From a bacterium (GTDB lineage: Bacteria; Hydrogenedentota; Hydrogenedentia; Hydrogenedentiales; SLHB01), in the NCBI GenBank assembly GCA_024231375.1, contig JAAEQP010001201.1, forward strand, positions 1 through 18,601: DNA of 18,601 nt, written 5' to 3'. The notes beneath the pieces were generated by a model. The model made no database searches and had not been told where the DNA came from. It saw only the letters and a list, made by a program, of their open reading frames with translations. A program made the translations under genes and the position numbers. Of this stretch, positions 6,590-13,782 are shown piece by piece (position 1 is the first letter of the stretch; every line of letters starts with the position of its first letter).

Positions 6590-7084
6590 CTACTCCTGTT
6601 CCGTTGCGTCGATGTCCAGGGCCACCGCGATCTCGTCACAATCCGGGAACGACGGACAACGGACGCAGTCGCGAAAGACCTTGGTAGGCAGGTCGTGCTT
6701 GTCAATGACGTGGAAGCCTTCCTTCTCAAAGAAGCCGGGCACCCGCGTGAGGGCGTACACGCGCGCGATGCCCAAGGTACGGGCTTCGGCGAGGCACGCG
6801 GTCACCATCTGAGCGCCTACGTGTTTGCCGCGCGACTCGGGGCGTACCACGATCGACCGAATCTCGGCGAGATTGGACATGTCTATGTGGAGGGCGCAGC
6901 AGCCGCCGATCCGGCCGTCTTCGTCTTCGAAGACCTGGAAATCGCGGACCATTTCGTAGAGTTCGGCACTGGTGCGCGGCAACAGTTCGCCTTCGCCCGC
7001 GGCTTCGTCCAGAAGTGTCTTGATGCCGGGCACATCCGCAATGCGCGGTTTTCGGACGCCTGTCTGTTGTGTTGTTGCGGTCAT
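6590..7084 (-). CDS. GNAT N-acetyltransferase, ArgA-like (possible N-acetylglutamate synthase)
   Basis: This 164-residue single-domain GNAT has the acetyl-CoA motif RPESRGKHVGAQMV at 81-94. Family features include RIADVPGIKTLL near the N-terminus, YALTRVPGFFEKEGF at 110-124 and a C-terminal DCVRCPSFPDCDEIAV. The C-terminal Cys cluster (140, 143, 149) and its surroundings resemble the short 'ArgA-like' amino-acid N-acetyltransferases that make N-acetylglutamate for arginine synthesis; that substrate is inferred. The ATG at 7084 is chosen because the upstream part of the frame is repeat-like intergenic sequence; a weak GAGAAAG precedes it. It is the first gene of the operon ending at maf, and its neighbour proC also draws on glutamate, which supports the substrate idea. 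Confidence 0.8.
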   Translation of the reverse strand: MTATTQQTGVRKPRIADVPGIKTLLDEAAGEGELLPRTSAELYEMVRDFQVFEDEDGRIGGCCALHIDMSNLAEIRSIVVRPESRGKHVGAQMVTACLAEARTLGIARVYALTRVPGFFEKEGFHVIDKHDLPTKVFRDCVRCPSFPDCDEIAVALDIDATEQE

Positions 7085-7261
7085 GGTGCTTTCTCGCAAA
7101 TCGCTTGCTGCAACGACGCGCGTGTCTCCAGAAAGTGCCGCTGCAGTGGACGCCGCACAGTGTAGCACAACCCGATGCGCACTGCGACCGGGGGGCGATC
7201 TAAGGGAGCCCCAGTTTCGGAATCGGCACAAGGCAGGAAGATTGAAGACCCCTCACCCCAC

Positions 7262-7282
7262 CCCTCTCCCGCTGGGAGAGGG
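7262..7282. repeat. Hairpin repeat of the CCCTCTCCC/GGGAGAGGG type
   Basis: CCCTCTCCC and GGGAGAGGG form a perfect 9-bp stem with loop GCT, preceded by CCCCTCACCCCAC. From memory this CTCACCCC...CTCTCCC-GCTGGGAGAGGG text is a very widespread intergenic repeat in many bacterial phyla. No T run follows on either strand, so it is a poor intrinsic terminator. Confidence 0.7.
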
Positions 7283-7502
7283 CGGAAGACGGCACGAACC
7301 AGCCTCATCACCCGCATGGAACACGACCAACTCGCTGAGTCTAGCTGCTTCGGGACGCTCCTTGTGGTCGTGAATGCGCCTGGATGGAAACTGGGGATTC
7401 CTGAGCGCCGGGCGGCGGTCAGCGAAGAGAGGAATACTAACCACGGTTCTCACGGATGGCACTGATGGGAGGGAGGCCTTTCCTCGGGCACAGCCAAAGA
7501 CG

Positions 7503-7531
7503 TTGCACCTGCGGGCGGTTCGCGTTACCAT
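7503..7531 (+). promoter_or_regulatory. Candidate promoter for the kinase gene
   Basis: TTGCAC (7503-7508) and TACCAT (7526-7531) are separated by 17 nt, placing transcription start about 15 nt before the kinase ATG. Both boxes are imperfect, so this is only a candidate. Confidence 0.33.
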
Positions 7532-7553
7532 CAGGCGGTAGGGGTTTCGATCT

Positions 7554-9434
7554 ATGAGCAAGACGACTTGTCCGATGTGCCATTTTGTGAACTCGTCCGA
7601 TCGCCAAACGTGCGGGCGATGCGGGGCGTTGTTGTCTGACGCGCGTTCGAGCGACCGTCTGAAGGCGCCGCAGTCGGGCAGGCGCAACACGACATCGTTG
7701 CGCCGGGGCCAGGTGGTGGCGGGACGGTACAAGGTGCTGGACATGATCGGCCGGGGTGGGATGGGGGCCATCTACCTGGTGCAGGATAACACGCTTCACG
7801 AGCGGGTGGCCCTGAAGACGTTGCTGCCCCAGTTCGCGCAGGACAAGATGGTGGTGGAGCGGTTCTACAACGAAGCGCGTATCGCGCGGCAGTTGTCGCA
7901 TCCCAACATCGTCCGCGTACACGACATTGGCGTAGCCGACGAGGTGATGTACATCTCGATGGAGCACCTCAAAGGCCGGTCGCTCCGGAACCTGCTTGAC
8001 CAACTGCCGCCCGGCGGCCGCATGCCGGTGAAGACAACGTTGAGCGTCATCGACCAACTGTGCGCGGGCCTGGAGTACGCCCACGACTTCACAATCCACC
8101 GGGACATCAAGCCCGAGAACGTGATGGTTATGGAAGACGGTTCGGTGAAGTTGATGGATTTCGGCATCTCCAAACTCATGACCAACACGAAGATGACGTC
8201 CACGTCGGTGGTGATGGGCACGCCGCACTACATGTCGCCCGAACAGCTCAAGGACAGCAGCAACGTAGACGTGCGGGCGGACGTGTACAGCGTGGGCGTA
8301 ATGCTCTACGAAATCCTGGCAGGGAACCTGCCGACGGGCGTGCCGAAGCCGGCGTCCCAGATCATGCAGGACGTGCCGCCCGCGTTGGACCCCATCGTTG
8401 TCAAGTGTCTCGAGCCCGACCCCATCGACCGGTACCAGACGGTAACCGACCTGCGGGAAGCGTTGCGCCCCGTACGCGAGGTGCTCGAGAAAGGCACCAG
8501 CCTGTCGATGGCCGCGGCGGGGCAGGGCGCGGAAGATGGGGTAGGATGGGGGCGTCCCATCCTCGGCGTGGTACTGGCGGCCGTGGTGGCGTTGGTCAGC
8601 GGCGTTGGATTGTGGCAACTGCACCAGCGGCGTGAGGCGCTTGTCCAGACGGCCCGGCACGCGTCCGATCGCGCCCAGGACCCGGCCGCCGCGCAGGCGC
8701 GGCAGTTGCGCCAGTTGATGGAAGACGTGGGGCAGGCGCGAGCCGAGGCGGAGGGGGCTGCACAAGAACACCCGGAACGGCAAGACGCGTTGGCGGCGGC
8801 GGTGCGTGCCCACGATGCGGCCGATGCCGCGGCTGCGGCGCAGACGGAGGACGCCTGGGAACAGGCGCAACGGGTCCTGTTGACCTACGATCTGGTGGCG
8901 AACCCGCCCGAGGGGATGGCGTTCATCCCGGCGGGCGAAGGGACGGGGCCATTCCTGATCGACGAATGGCCTGTCTCGCTCCAGGCGTTTCGCGCCTTTG
9001 GCGAGGCCATGGAATGGCGGCCTGAGATGGCAACGGCAGCCATCACGGAGGGGCGAATGGACGGCCCGGTCACGGGGGTGTGTTTCTACGACGCTCAAGC
9101 GTACGCCGCGTGGGCAGACAAATCACTCCCGACAGTCGACCAGTGGGTGCATGCCATTGAGATGCGTCCAGACCTGATCGTGGCCGGGCTGTGCGAGTGG
9201 ACGCGCACCGGATATGGCGGGCTGGACGAGGAGGACGAGGACGGCGTGCCGGCGTTGCCCTTTGGGAGTCCGGTTCAGATCTGCATGGCGATGGTTGCCG
9301 AATCAAATGAGACGCAAGACGAGGAGGACGCCGAACCGGCGCCGCCCGTTGTGGAAGTGGGCACGTGGGACTACGGTTCTCAGAGGGCCGACCTGGGGTT
9401 CCGGTGTGTTCTGGAGTTTCCTCTGACGCGGTAG
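7554..9434 (+). CDS. Zinc-ribbon Ser/Thr protein kinase with C-terminal degenerate FGE-sulfatase-like domain
   Basis: This 626-residue Hanks-type kinase probably senses an envelope signal. A zinc ribbon opens the protein (Cys 6, 9, 20, 23). The kinase domain spans about 58-310: G-loop GRGGMG (66-71), Lys88 in VALK, Glu107, HRDIKPEN (182-189, Asp184 and Asn189), DFG (202-204) and MSPE (227-230), all intact, so it should be active. A single membrane helix lies at about 336-354. An Ala/Gln/Glu-rich, probably coiled region follows at 360-440. Residues 455-623 read as a shortened SUMF1/FGE-like domain: FIPAGEG, DEWPVSLQAFRAF, TGVCFYDAQAYAAWADKSLPT (21 residues from 507, spanning DAQAYAAW), LCEWTRTGYG and LGFRC, with an acidic insertion near 557-595. 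The domain lacks the usual Cys-rich catalytic segment. If the kinase is cytoplasmic, this domain is periplasmic. ATG at 7554 has AGGGG upstream. Kinase-FGE fusions are known, for example chlamydial Pkn1. Confidence 0.9.
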   Translation: MSKTTCPMCHFVNSSDRQTCGRCGALLSDARSSDRLKAPQSGRRNTTSLRRGQVVAGRYKVLDMIGRGGMGAIYLVQDNTLHERVALKTLLPQFAQDKMVVERFYNEARIARQLSHPNIVRVHDIGVADEVMYISMEHLKGRSLRNLLDQLPPGGRMPVKTTLSVIDQLCAGLEYAHDFTIHRDIKPENVMVMEDGSVKLMDFGISKLMTNTKMTSTSVVMGTPHYMSPEQLKDSSNVDVRADVYSVGVMLYEILAGNLPTGVPKPASQIMQDVPPALDPIVVKCLEPDPIDRYQTVTDLREALRPVREVLEKGTSLSMAAAGQGAEDGVGWGRPILGVVLAAVVALVSGVGLWQLHQRREALVQTARHASDRAQDPAAAQARQLRQLMEDVGQARAEAEGAAQEHPERQDALAAAVRAHDAADAAAAAQTEDAWEQAQRVLLTYDLVANPPEGMAFIPAGEGTGPFLIDEWPVSLQAFRAFGEAMEWRPEMATAAITEGRMDGPVTGVCFYDAQAYAAWADKSLPTVDQWVHAIEMRPDLIVAGLCEWTRTGYGGLDEEDEDGVPALPFGSPVQICMAMVAESNETQDEEDAEPAPPVVEVGTWDYGSQRADLGFRCVLEFPLTR

Positions 9435-9475
9435 AGGCGAAGAACCGCGATCGAACGTGTGCGTGTATGCCATTT

Positions 9476-9480
9476 GGGAG
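9476..9480 (+). promoter_or_regulatory. Ribosome binding site deciding the ArsF-like gene start
   Basis: GGGAG ends 1 nt before the ATG at 9482 and 7 nt before the ATG at 9488. Normal spacing selects the ATG at 9488. Confidence 0.55.
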
Positions 9481-9487
9481 TATGAGC

Positions 9488-10009
9488 ATGAAGAACAGAG
9501 GTGCGATCATCGCCTTGCTCGTAATCCTCGGAGCGGCCGCGGTGGTGTACGTCCGTGTCAGGACCATGCCTGAAGATGGCAGCACGACGGCGCAGCCGGG
9601 GCAACGCGGGCACGCGGCCGAGACTCAAACGCAGACCGATACGGGTCCGGCAAACCGCGTCATTGCCTACTACTTCCACGCCAACATTCGTTGCGAATCG
9701 TGCATCAAGATTGAGCGATTCACGGACCAGGCGATTCAGAGTGGATTCGCCGATGCGTTGAAGGACGGCACGCTGGAATGGCGCATCGTGAACACGGACG
9801 AACCCGAGAACGCGCACTACCTTGAGGATCTGGACGAGTTTTCGAAGTCGGTCATTCTTGTGGGGATGCGGAACGGGGAGACGGTGGAGCACAAGAGCCT
9901 TGAGGACGTGTGGCTACTGATCGAGAACCCCGCCGAGTTCCACCGGTACGTGAAGAACGAGATTCAGGCGTACCTCGACGCCTACGCGGCTGAAGAAGCA
10001 CCGGCCTGA
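9488..10009 (+). CDS. Thioredoxin-like ArsF-family protein, membrane-anchored
   Basis: The protein has 173 residues: an N-terminal hydrophobic segment (about 6-22, signal anchor), a polar linker, then a thioredoxin-like domain from about 57. That domain starts VIAYYFHANIRCESCIKIE, with a CxxC pair at Cys69 and Cys72. It continues through LEWRIVNTDEPENAHYLEDL, SVILVG and LEDVWLLIENPAEFHRYV. This pattern matches proteins annotated as 'ArsF family / nitrophenyl compound nitroreductase subunit', whose real function is poorly established. A periplasmic thiol-redox or electron-transfer role is inferred from the CxxC. The gene follows the kinase stop by 53 bp on the same strand and may share its transcript. 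Its last 28 bp overlap the end of the convergent YfhO-like gene. Confidence 0.78.
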   Translation: MKNRGAIIALLVILGAAAVVYVRVRTMPEDGSTTAQPGQRGHAAETQTQTDTGPANRVIAYYFHANIRCESCIKIERFTDQAIQSGFADALKDGTLEWRIVNTDEPENAHYLEDLDEFSKSVILVGMRNGETVEHKSLEDVWLLIENPAEFHRYVKNEIQAYLDAYAAEEAPA

Positions 10010-12279
10010 CGCGGCTTCCGGACCAAGGAGTAGACCCCAGCCGCGGCGAACGCCAACCACGCCGCCAGCGAAACCCAACGACCCACCGTGTATCCTCTCG
10101 GCGCGTATTCAACCCTGAATCGGTGCTTGCCTGGCTGGAGGGGAATCCCCCGAAGGATGTAGTTCGCGGGCAACACGCGGTACGCGGTCTGCGCGCTCCC
10201 TTCCAATGCAACGGCCCGCCACCCCCGGCTGTAGGCATCGGTGATGACTAGAATCGCGGCGCGGTCGAGATCGGCCTCGATGGTGAGATGGTCGGTGGAT
10301 TCGTCAACGATGGCGGCTGTGCCGCTACCGGTCCCGTCGGGCGCAGACACGGGCGGTTCCTCCAGAATCACGGTGCGCGTCGGGTCGAAGTCGGGTTGCA
10401 CCATAGCGCTCAGGATTTCGCCGGGGTCGTCCAGCACGCGGGCTTCATGGACCAAGTGCAAGCGATCCATGGGCGGGCCTTGGGTGATGGGAATGACCTG
10501 AACACCAGCCTTGGACGGTCCGACCACGTGGTCTTGACGAAGCATTCGGTAGAGCGGGTGGTCGCGGACGAAATGGACGGCCTGCGAATCGCCGCGCGCG
10601 TCTCCGTGCTGGGTGTACGACATGAATTCGGCGTACCTGCGCAACACCACGGGGTCGTAGCCCCAGACGTTGTGGCCACGGATGAGCAGACTGTAGTTCT
10701 GATAGACGGGCTGCAGCACACGCTTATCGTCTTGACGGGCGTAGAAGGATTCTATCTCGGGGATGCGCGTCTCGGACAGTTCGAAGGTGGCGCGTGTGGC
10801 CCGTGCAAAGACGACGAGTTCAAGCAAGGCGATTCCGAGAACGGCGTAGGTCAACCAAGTGCGGTTGCGCAGGCGGAGTAGTCCCGCCATGACCGCGCAC
10901 GTTACGCCTGCCATCAACAGGGACAGCGCGGCGCGGGACGCAGCCGCGTCCATGCCGGCTCCGTCGAATTCACGACGCACATCGCTCATGGACGCTACGG
11001 AACGCGTGACGGAGGCCCACCCGCTGTCTGGTCCGCCGCGCGCGACGTATACACCCGCAGCCAACGCCAGCAGACAGCACGCGGCGACTACGGTGGCAAC
11101 GACCCACGCGCGCTTGGCGGGGTTCCGGCGCAACGCGTCGAGACCGGCACCGGCGAGGAGTGCCGCAAACAGGGTCGCGGGGAACATCAACTTGGACGGG
11201 CTCCGAAACACGCGGAAGCCCGGGACCACTGCGTAGAGGAGACGGAACACGGGGGTGTAGCGTCCCATGGCGGCGACGGCGAGGACGGCAACCATCACGG
11301 CCGCAAACCGTCGCGCGCGCTTGTCGCCGTGGATCGCGCCGTAGAGCGCCATGAGGAATCCGGCTACGCCGAAGAACAGACACATCTCGCTCAAGTACCA
11401 GCGTCCCCAGTAGGTCTGAGGCGTGCCGAAGAAGCCCGGAGCGATGAGGGTCATGAGGTTCTCGGGCGGAAAGGAATAGGCAGTGGCGAATTCGTAACTC
11501 ACGCCGCCGCCGCGGACGGTCTCAGCGGCCACCTCCAATCCGGACCCAATCTGGACCGTGCTGAGCAACGCCGGGATGATGGCCATGGCGGCGAACCAAG
11601 GGACGATGCGCCAAAGGGAGCGGTCGGTTGCCAGTCGCAGAGCGATGTAGACGGCGGCTGCGAAGGCGGTGATGAAGGCGCACTGGGGAAGTCCTGCCAG
11701 GAGTTGCATGGCGGCGGCGAAAGAGCCGGCAAGGCACCAGCGCAGATTCGGCGCGGCGAGAAGACGGTCGACGGCAAGGAACACCAATGGCGTCCAGGCA
11801 ACGGCGCACATGAAGGTGAGGTGTCCCGCGTAGACGTGCATGAAGTGGGCGCCCGAGAACATAACGATAGCGCCCGCGAGCACGCCGCCTTCACGCGACA
11901 GACCGCGGAACCGCGCCCATCCATAGGTCGAAGCGCCCGCGAGCAGCACATGGAGCACGATGGTCAGGTTGATGGCCAAGGCAAAGGGCAAGACGAGGTG
12001 CATCCAGTTCGGCGGATACAGGAGGGCAGATTGGAAGGAGCCGAAGAAGGGCGTGCCGCTGAAGAGGTGCGGATTCCACAGGGCCAGGTTGCCGTGGGCG
12101 AGTTCGTCGAACCCGAAATCCCGCACCGATACGAAGTAGCGGAACATGTCGGTGTAGGGACTGCCCAGGACGGGGCGGCCGAGGGTGAGCAACACGTCGC
12201 CAAAGACAGCGAGAAGGGATAGCAGAAACACGGCTGCTACGATGCGTCGGGGCGTGATGCGTTTGGGTACGAGGGTCAC
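9982..12279 (-). CDS. YfhO-family large membrane protein (GT-C-like)
   Basis: This protein of about 765 residues has roughly a dozen membrane helices and a soluble periplasmic C-terminal part, with one more helix near the end (LAAWLAFAAAGVYSLV). YfhO-family hallmarks are SPYTDMFRYF in the first loop, then NLALWNPHLFSGTPFFGSFQ and LLYPPNW, and FRSPSKLMFPATLFAALLAG in the middle. The family is related to GT-C glycosyltransferases, which use lipid-linked sugars; YfhO itself is linked to glycosylation of lipoteichoic acid in Gram-positives. In this presumably Gram-negative host the acceptor is unknown. Start: a GTG at 12321 lies inside an inverted repeat and has no ribosome binding site, whereas GTG at 12279 follows AGGGAGGAGAC, so 12279 is chosen. 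It is the last gene of the leftward sugar-themed cluster. Confidence 0.87.
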   Translation of the reverse strand: MTLVPKRITPRRIVAAVFLLSLLAVFGDVLLTLGRPVLGSPYTDMFRYFVSVRDFGFDELAHGNLALWNPHLFSGTPFFGSFQSALLYPPNWMHLVLPFALAINLTIVLHVLLAGASTYGWARFRGLSREGGVLAGAIVMFSGAHFMHVYAGHLTFMCAVAWTPLVFLAVDRLLAAPNLRWCLAGSFAAAMQLLAGLPQCAFITAFAAAVYIALRLATDRSLWRIVPWFAAMAIIPALLSTVQIGSGLEVAAETVRGGGVSYEFATAYSFPPENLMTLIAPGFFGTPQTYWGRWYLSEMCLFFGVAGFLMALYGAIHGDKRARRFAAVMVAVLAVAAMGRYTPVFRLLYAVVPGFRVFRSPSKLMFPATLFAALLAGAGLDALRRNPAKRAWVVATVVAACCLLALAAGVYVARGGPDSGWASVTRSVASMSDVRREFDGAGMDAAASRAALSLLMAGVTCAVMAGLLRLRNRTWLTYAVLGIALLELVVFARATRATFELSETRIPEIESFYARQDDKRVLQPVYQNYSLLIRGHNVWGYDPVVLRRYAEFMSYTQHGDARGDSQAVHFVRDHPLYRMLRQDHVVGPSKAGVQVIPITQGPPMDRLHLVHEARVLDDPGEILSAMVQPDFDPTRTVILEEPPVSAPDGTGSGTAAIVDESTDHLTIEADLDRAAILVITDAYSRGWRAVALEGSAQTAYRVLPANYILRGIPLQPGKHRFRVEYAPRGYTVGRWVSLAAWLAFAAAGVYSLVRKPRQAGASSAA

Positions 12280-12280
12280 G

Positions 12281-12290
12281 TCTCCTCCCT
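12281..12290 (-). promoter_or_regulatory. Strong ribosome binding site of the YfhO-like gene
   Basis: The minus strand reads AGGGAGGAGA immediately before CGTG. It decides the GTG start at 12279 over an upstream GTG at 12321. Confidence 0.65.
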
Positions 12291-12306
12291 CTGCCGCTCC
12301 CGCAAG

Positions 12307-12361
12307 AAAGGGGACAGACACGTCTCGCTCCCGGCGTCGCTCGCTTGCATCAGTCCCCTTT
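12307..12361. repeat. Inverted-repeat element, copy B
   Basis: AAAGGGGAC (12307-12315) and GTCCCCTTT (12353-12361) are perfect 9-bp inverted arms around 37 nt. The interior has TCGCTCGCT followed by TCAGTCCC, as in copy A at 3099-3142. In minus-strand RNA the stem would sit between the radical SAM stop and the YfhO start and ends in CCCCTTTCTT, so it could attenuate or partly terminate transcription (inference). Confidence 0.6.
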
Positions 12362-12441
12362 TTGCTTCGCTTGTTCGCTCAGCATGCAACACGATGATAA
12401 TCCATGGCGCCGAAGTTCGCCACCTATTCGTGGCAAACAGC

Positions 12442-13755
12442 CTATACGACGACGCCGGGGATGCCTTCACGGTCGCACACGGCTACGTCGAAGGCGTGGC
12501 ACGAGAGTTTCTTCGCGCCGGGAGTGCTCTGGGGTCCGCACCCGCACACATAGTTGGTGGCGGTCGCGCCCAGAAGGTCCTCGAACCGCTTCCACATGTC
12601 GAAGCTCTCGGTCGACAGCGACACGGGGATGTCCGGGTCGTACTTGCGAATCTCGCGGAGATAGTGTTCGTAGATTTCGGCACGCACCCATTCCGGGAAG
12701 GGTTTGGTCGTGGTATTGGCGACCTCTTCCTCGCTTTCCTCGGCGGCACGGACATAGGCAGGCTCAAGGAGGTCCACCGGGAGGTGGGCCTTCAGATCCT
12801 GGACGGGGCGCCACATGTAGGTGCAGAGACTGATGACGTCGGGGTTGGTGCGCTCGAACAGGAGGCGCACCGCATGCTCGGCATCTTCACGCCAATTCTT
12901 CACGGGAATGATCGGTTTGAACTTGTAGCGGATCTGGTACCCGGCTTCCTGGGCTACGCGGGCCGCTTCGATGCGGCGTTCGGTGGTACCTGTCACCGGT
13001 TCGATCTGCCGGCTCTGGGTCGGTCCGCTGATGCTCCACACGATGATGGTATTGCCGTTGTGCCGCAGGTCGCGCATCCAGTGGGTGTTCCACGTCTTGG
13101 TGTGGATGATGAGGTACCGGTCGTCAAGGGTGCCAAAGTATTCGATGAGAGGTCCGAGGCATCCCAGTTCCGGTTCCAACCCTGGCGGGTCGGCGTCGTC
13201 GTCGAGAAGATAGGTCTTCTGCCACGGGTGACGGCGAATAATCTCGCCGAGGTGATCGCAGTATTCCTCGACATTGACCATGGTCACGAGCAGTCCGCCG
13301 TAGTTGCAGTACGCGCAGCGGTGGAGACACCCCTCGGCAAGATGGATGCGCCAACAAGGCCGGCACACTTTGTCGTGTTGATTGGGGTCGCCGTCGAGGT
13401 TGTACCGGGCCCAATGGAAAGCCCCGGTGCCGACGAGGGAGGACCGACAGAAGCTCTCGGGAACGCCTTGAGCCACGAGACTCTTCTTGCGGGCTTCCAC
13501 GTCCTCGTCCGAATCGAACCGGAACGTGTCGAACAGGAGGACGGGGTCTTCGATTTCGGCCTGGGTGCCCATGACGGATCGCCGGTTCACGAGGTTCAGG
13601 CCGAGGACATGCTGCCCGAGGGTGTCGTCGTTGTAGATTGTGATGGGGACGGGTTCATTCAGCGCGGCCACAACGCGTTCGACGCGTTCACGGTTCGCGG
13701 GATTGGCGATCACGATTTCGTGGGCCAGGACTGCGGGCGGTGCGATCTGGTACAT
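12442..13755 (-). CDS. Radical SAM protein of the spore photoproduct lyase-like family
   Basis: The 437-residue protein has the radical SAM cluster motif CLHRCAYC at 143-150 (Cys 143, 147, 150), which would bind a 4Fe-4S cluster and S-adenosylmethionine. Downstream it reads YLLDDDADPPGLEPE and IIHTKTWNTHW. The segment SISGPTQSRQIEPVTGTTER, then RIEAARVAQEAGYQIRYKFKPII (about 241-283), resembles the SPL-type sequence WSLNP...E.GT...RL.A...AGY....PVI. Extra cysteines are conspicuous: CRPC at 131-134 and CGCGP at 404-408, plus 419 and 427. The substrate is unknown; I see no sporulation context, so DNA photoproduct repair is not assumed. The ATG at 13755 has GGAGG 9 nt upstream; an ATG at 13776 has none. 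It starts 27 bp after the aldo/keto reductase gene. Confidence 0.82.
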   Translation of the reverse strand: MYQIAPPAVLAHEIVIANPANRERVERVVAALNEPVPITIYNDDTLGQHVLGLNLVNRRSVMGTQAEIEDPVLLFDTFRFDSDEDVEARKKSLVAQGVPESFCRSSLVGTGAFHWARYNLDGDPNQHDKVCRPCWRIHLAEGCLHRCAYCNYGGLLVTMVNVEEYCDHLGEIIRRHPWQKTYLLDDDADPPGLEPELGCLGPLIEYFGTLDDRYLIIHTKTWNTHWMRDLRHNGNTIIVWSISGPTQSRQIEPVTGTTERRIEAARVAQEAGYQIRYKFKPIIPVKNWREDAEHAVRLLFERTNPDVISLCTYMWRPVQDLKAHLPVDLLEPAYVRAAEESEEEVANTTTKPFPEWVRAEIYEHYLREIRKYDPDIPVSLSTESFDMWKRFEDLLGATATNYVCGCGPQSTPGAKKLSCHAFDVAVCDREGIPGVVV

Positions 13756-13764
13756 GGACCTCTT

Positions 13765-13769
13765 CCTCC
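13765..13769 (-). promoter_or_regulatory. Ribosome binding site deciding the radical SAM gene start
   Basis: GGAGG on the minus strand is 9 nt from the ATG at 13755. It lies downstream of the alternative ATG at 13776, which therefore cannot use it. Confidence 0.65.
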
Positions 13770-13782
13770 AAGGCATGGGCGC

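Larger units (their letters stand above)
7085..7553. other. Divergent intergenic region
   Basis: The 469 bp between the leftward argA-like operon and the rightward kinase hold no protein-like frame. Visible items are a weak -10-like TACACT on the minus strand (7164-7159) for the leftward operon, a 9-bp perfect hairpin at 7262-7282, a CCACGGTTCTCACGGATGG motif near 7441 and a candidate plus-strand promoter at 7503-7531. A frame of about 170 codons crossing 7253-7771 on the minus strand is a shadow and is not called. Confidence 0.6.

Noticed and set aside
7437..9098. A 553-codon minus-strand frame opposite the kinase.
   Set aside because: Its sequence is dominated by Arg, His and Pro typical of antisense high-GC frames; the plus strand encodes a complete kinase with all catalytic motifs.
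12280..12321. Extending the YfhO-like protein upstream to a GTG at 12321.
   Set aside because: The extension lies partly inside an inverted repeat, lacks a ribosome binding site, and a strong AGGGAGGAGA site serves the GTG at 12279.
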